Source of the DNA: an uncultured Lachnospiraceae bacterium
GTDB lineage: Bacteria; Bacillota; Clostridia; Lachnospirales; Lachnospiraceae
Reading direction: 5' to 3'
Length of the DNA stretch: 34,556 nt
Assembly: GCA_910588215.1 (NCBI GenBank)
Contig: CAJUQJ010000042.1
Coordinates: 1-34,556 of the forward strand
Translations under genes and position numbers: made by a program
The notes under the pieces: generated by a model
The model's input: the letters and a program-made list of their open reading frames with translations, nothing else
What the model was told of the DNA's origin: nothing
Database searches by the model: none
Part shown: piece after piece, positions 32,917-34,556 of the stretch
Numbering within the stretch: the first letter of the stretch is position 1
Layout of the letters: the number at the start of each line of letters is the position of its first letter

Positions 32917-32945
32917 ATTCTAGTGTTCATATAGCAAAACGTCAA
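32917..32945 (-). promoter_or_regulatory. Promoter of the lacI-nucleoside hydrolase operon
   Basis: On the minus strand TTGACG, exactly 17 bp, then TAGAAT; about 64 bp before the regulator's start codon. Confidence 0.8.
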
Positions 32946-33011
32946 TAGAAAAAAATCTGACAAATTAAACAAAATATATTGTATATTTTGACTAAATTTA
33001 TATAAAATAGA

Positions 33012-33040
33012 TTGACTTTTCAAAATATAATGATTATAGT
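33012..33040 (+). promoter_or_regulatory. Promoter of the zinc dehydrogenase gene
   Basis: TTGACT, exactly 17 bp, then TATAGT; it would give a 5' leader of about 140 nt that contains the second operator. Confidence 0.8.
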
Positions 33041-33121
33041 GAGTATTACATTTGATTCAGGAATTGTCAACTGTATAAAGAGAAAGATATTGGCTCATAT
33101 TTTTTTTGAAAAATATGGTGA

Positions 33122-33137
33122 CGATTTCATAAAATCG
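33122..33137. promoter_or_regulatory. Candidate LacI-type operator 2
   Basis: CGATTTCATAAAATCG is a 16-bp palindrome (CGATTT/AAATCG around CATA), sharing 13 bp with operator 1. It lies about 75 bp downstream of the predicted start of transcription, so it would act as a roadblock or through looping with operator 1. Confidence 0.6.
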
Positions 33138-33189
33138 GATTTAGCGCGCTAGGATAATATCTAATAAAAGATAAGGAGGATTTTGAGAT

Positions 33190-34146
33190 ATGAAAAATAC
33201 GATAGCAGTGCTGACAGCGCCAGGAAAGTTTGATTTTGACGAGCGTGAAGTGGAGGTAAAGCCGGGTCATTTGTTGATCAGAATATTGGTCTGTGGATTG
33301 TGTATATGGGAGGAGAATCATTTTGCAGGACGGCTTGGTAAATGTCCACAGACGTTAGGACATGAATGGTCCGGAGAGGTAGTTGAAGTTGGAGACGGAG
33401 TCGAAGGTTTTATGCCGGGGGATATGGTAAGTGTGCTTCCCGATGAGTTATTCGGATTTGCAACATACGCTTGTGTTCCGGCAAAGAGCTGTTACCATAT
33501 CGCTGATGGTATCGATCCAAAGACTGTACTGGGAGAGCCGGTGAAATGTGTAGTGACTGTATTACGTTCTGCCGAAATACAGCCGGGAGATTATGCCGTA
33601 GTTTCCGGTTGTGGATCCATGGGTTTATGGTGTATTCAGGTATTATCGAAGATGGCTCTTTCTAAACTGATCGCAATCGATCTGGATGAGACAAGGCTTG
33701 AGCTTGCAAGAAAATACGGTGCAGATGTGACGTTGAATCCAGGCAATATGAATGTACAGGAAAAGATAAGAGAAATCACAGGTGGCCGTATGGCTGATTT
33801 CGTGATAGACGGCTGTGGTTCTCCTGCTGTCATCGTAGATGAGATAGGATATTTGCGTGGTGGGCGTGGAAAATTGATCTTGATGAGTTCACACGCCGGA
33901 CCGGCGCCGTCCATGGATTTCCGTCCTGCAATAGAAAAGGGAATTGAGATCAGAGTTCCTCATCCGATTTACAGTTTAGATCCTCATGATGATATGCGTC
34001 GGGCAATCAATTTGTATAACAGTGGTGTTTTTAAGACAGAGGGCATTATCACACATGAATTCGACTTAAAAGATATCCAAAAGGGATTTGAGACTATGGC
34101 GGCGAAGACAAAAGGATATATTAAAGGTGTTGTCTATCCTACATAA
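33190..34146 (+). CDS. Zinc-dependent alcohol/polyol dehydrogenase (MDR family)
   Basis: A 318-aa medium-chain dehydrogenase. Catalytic zinc ligands are visible as the first Cys of VCGLCIWEE, the His-Glu of LGHEWSGEV, and Glu in LGEPVKCVV. The NAD-binding fold has SGCGSMGLW and then IAIDLDETRLELARKYGAD, whose Asp after the strand favours NAD over NADP. The Cys-rich structural zinc lobe found near residue 95 in classical ADHs is absent; the region is shortened to about LPDELFGFATYACVPA. AAGGAGG lies 10 nt before the ATG. It diverges from the lacI operon and probably shares its regulator, so it may act on a sugar or polyol from the same pathway. Confidence 0.9.
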   Translation: MKNTIAVLTAPGKFDFDEREVEVKPGHLLIRILVCGLCIWEENHFAGRLGKCPQTLGHEWSGEVVEVGDGVEGFMPGDMVSVLPDELFGFATYACVPAKSCYHIADGIDPKTVLGEPVKCVVTVLRSAEIQPGDYAVVSGCGSMGLWCIQVLSKMALSKLIAIDLDETRLELARKYGADVTLNPGNMNVQEKIREITGGRMADFVIDGCGSPAVIVDEIGYLRGGRGKLILMSSHAGPAPSMDFRPAIEKGIEIRVPHPIYSLDPHDDMRRAINLYNSGVFKTEGIITHEFDLKDIQKGFETMAAKTKGYIKGVVYPT

Positions 34147-34205
34147 GGATGCGAAGTTTGCGCTTGTGCCAAAATCCACAGCTTGAACAGGAATGGAGGT
34201 TTTAT

Positions 34206-34406
34206 ATGGAGAGAAAATATCTTGGAACTTGGTAGCGGAGATCAAGGATTTGAAGGTAAAATATCTGTCGTCAGATAAAGGATGTAATTATACAGGCGGA
34301 CGCATTAGGAATGCTGATGGAACTGGATGCGAAGTGGGAGAGAGTAAAGAATTGTGAAGTGTTCCTTGAGGCGTGTAATGTGGACCGAATCATCTGGAAG
34401 AGATAA
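34206..34406 (+). pseudogene. Frameshifted small gene
   Basis: AATGGAGG precedes ATG 34206. The ATG frame stops after nine residues, but moving between frames gives continuous protein-like sequence: ENILEL, then VAEIKDLKVKYLSSDK, then KDVIIQADALGMLMELDAKW and ERVKNCEVFLEACNVDRIIW, ending KR. Two or three single-base insertions would explain this. The intact product would have been about 66 residues and mostly helical. I do not recognise the family. Confidence 0.6.
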
Positions 34407-34436
34407 AGTAATTATATAAGAAATGCTATAAAGGTC

Positions 34437-34499
34437 GAATACCCCACAGCCTGCTACGTTACATATTAGATGTTCCGTTAGCTTGCTGTAGGGCATTTG
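34437..34499. repeat. Interrupted terminator-like repeat
   Basis: AATACCCCACAGC and GCTTGCTGTAGGGCATTT form a stem related to the tail hairpin of the dispersed repeat, but about 27 unrelated bases sit in the loop. It may end the dehydrogenase transcript. After it the window ends in AT-rich sequence with no visible gene. Confidence 0.55.
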
Positions 34500-34556
34500 A
34501 TTTATACTCGTTAACGAAATGAATTGCCAAATTTATGCAGCCTGCTTTATCTCTTG

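Larger units (their letters stand above)
32854..33189. promoter_or_regulatory. Divergent regulatory region, lacI to dehydrogenase
   Basis: A 336-bp AT-rich intergenic region between divergent genes. It contains near-consensus promoters for both directions (32917-32945 and 33012-33040) and an exact 13-bp word, ACGATTTCATAAA, at 32886-32898 and 33121-33133. The layout fits control of both genes by the LacI-type regulator. Confidence 0.75.

Overview
The window is a chromosomal replication-origin region of a low-GC Gram-positive bacterium. The family set (DUF3881, DUF4446, jag, the form of the SerS C-terminus, the DUF5808 mini-protein) and the style of the intergenic repeats point to Lachnospiraceae (Clostridia); I cannot name the genus from sequence alone. 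Conserved gene order diverges from oriC at about 18.0-20.2 kb: housekeeping genes to the left lie on the minus strand and those to the right on the plus strand, so both arms are co-directional with replication.

Right arm (18.5-28.2 kb): dnaA, a second DnaA-box cluster with a DnaA-trio-like unwinding element, dnaN, an S4 RNA-binding protein, recF, gyrB, gyrA and a calcineurin-like phosphoesterase overlapping gyrA. Left arm (18.0-10.6 kb): rpmH, rnpA, yidD, yidC, jag, mnmE, mnmG, rsmG. These cover ribosome and tRNA maturation, membrane insertion and tRNA wobble modification. Farther left (5.8-0.9 kb) come parA, parB, a DUF4446 gene, serS, a DUF3881 gene and tRNA-Arg(CCT). At least two perfect parS sites plus one near-match lie just upstream of parA.

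Between rsmG and parA (5.8-10.6 kb), where many Firmicutes have contiguous genes, there is a decayed accessory interval. It holds a DUF5808 mini-protein, a 4Fe-4S membrane protein pseudogene, an alpha/beta hydrolase, an ORF that joins an acyltransferase to the tail of a glycoside hydrolase family 2 enzyme, and fragments of a sugar ABC permease and of a possible regulator. The right end (28.2-34.5 kb) is also accessory: a nonsense-mutated XRE regulator, a Cys-rich small protein, a flavin reductase-rubredoxin fusion, a LacI regulator with a nucleoside hydrolase, a divergent zinc dehydrogenase and a broken small gene.

Intergenic DNA carries several repeat families. The best defined is a 182-bp MITE-like element between mnmG and rsmG with 19-bp terminal inverted repeats and an 8-bp target duplication. 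There is also a dispersed hairpin repeat present at least six times. I saw no complete transposon, prophage, CRISPR array or obvious defence system. The most unusual material is the chimeric ORF, the MITE, the recurrent G-to-A lesions at Trp codons, and the structured spacers.
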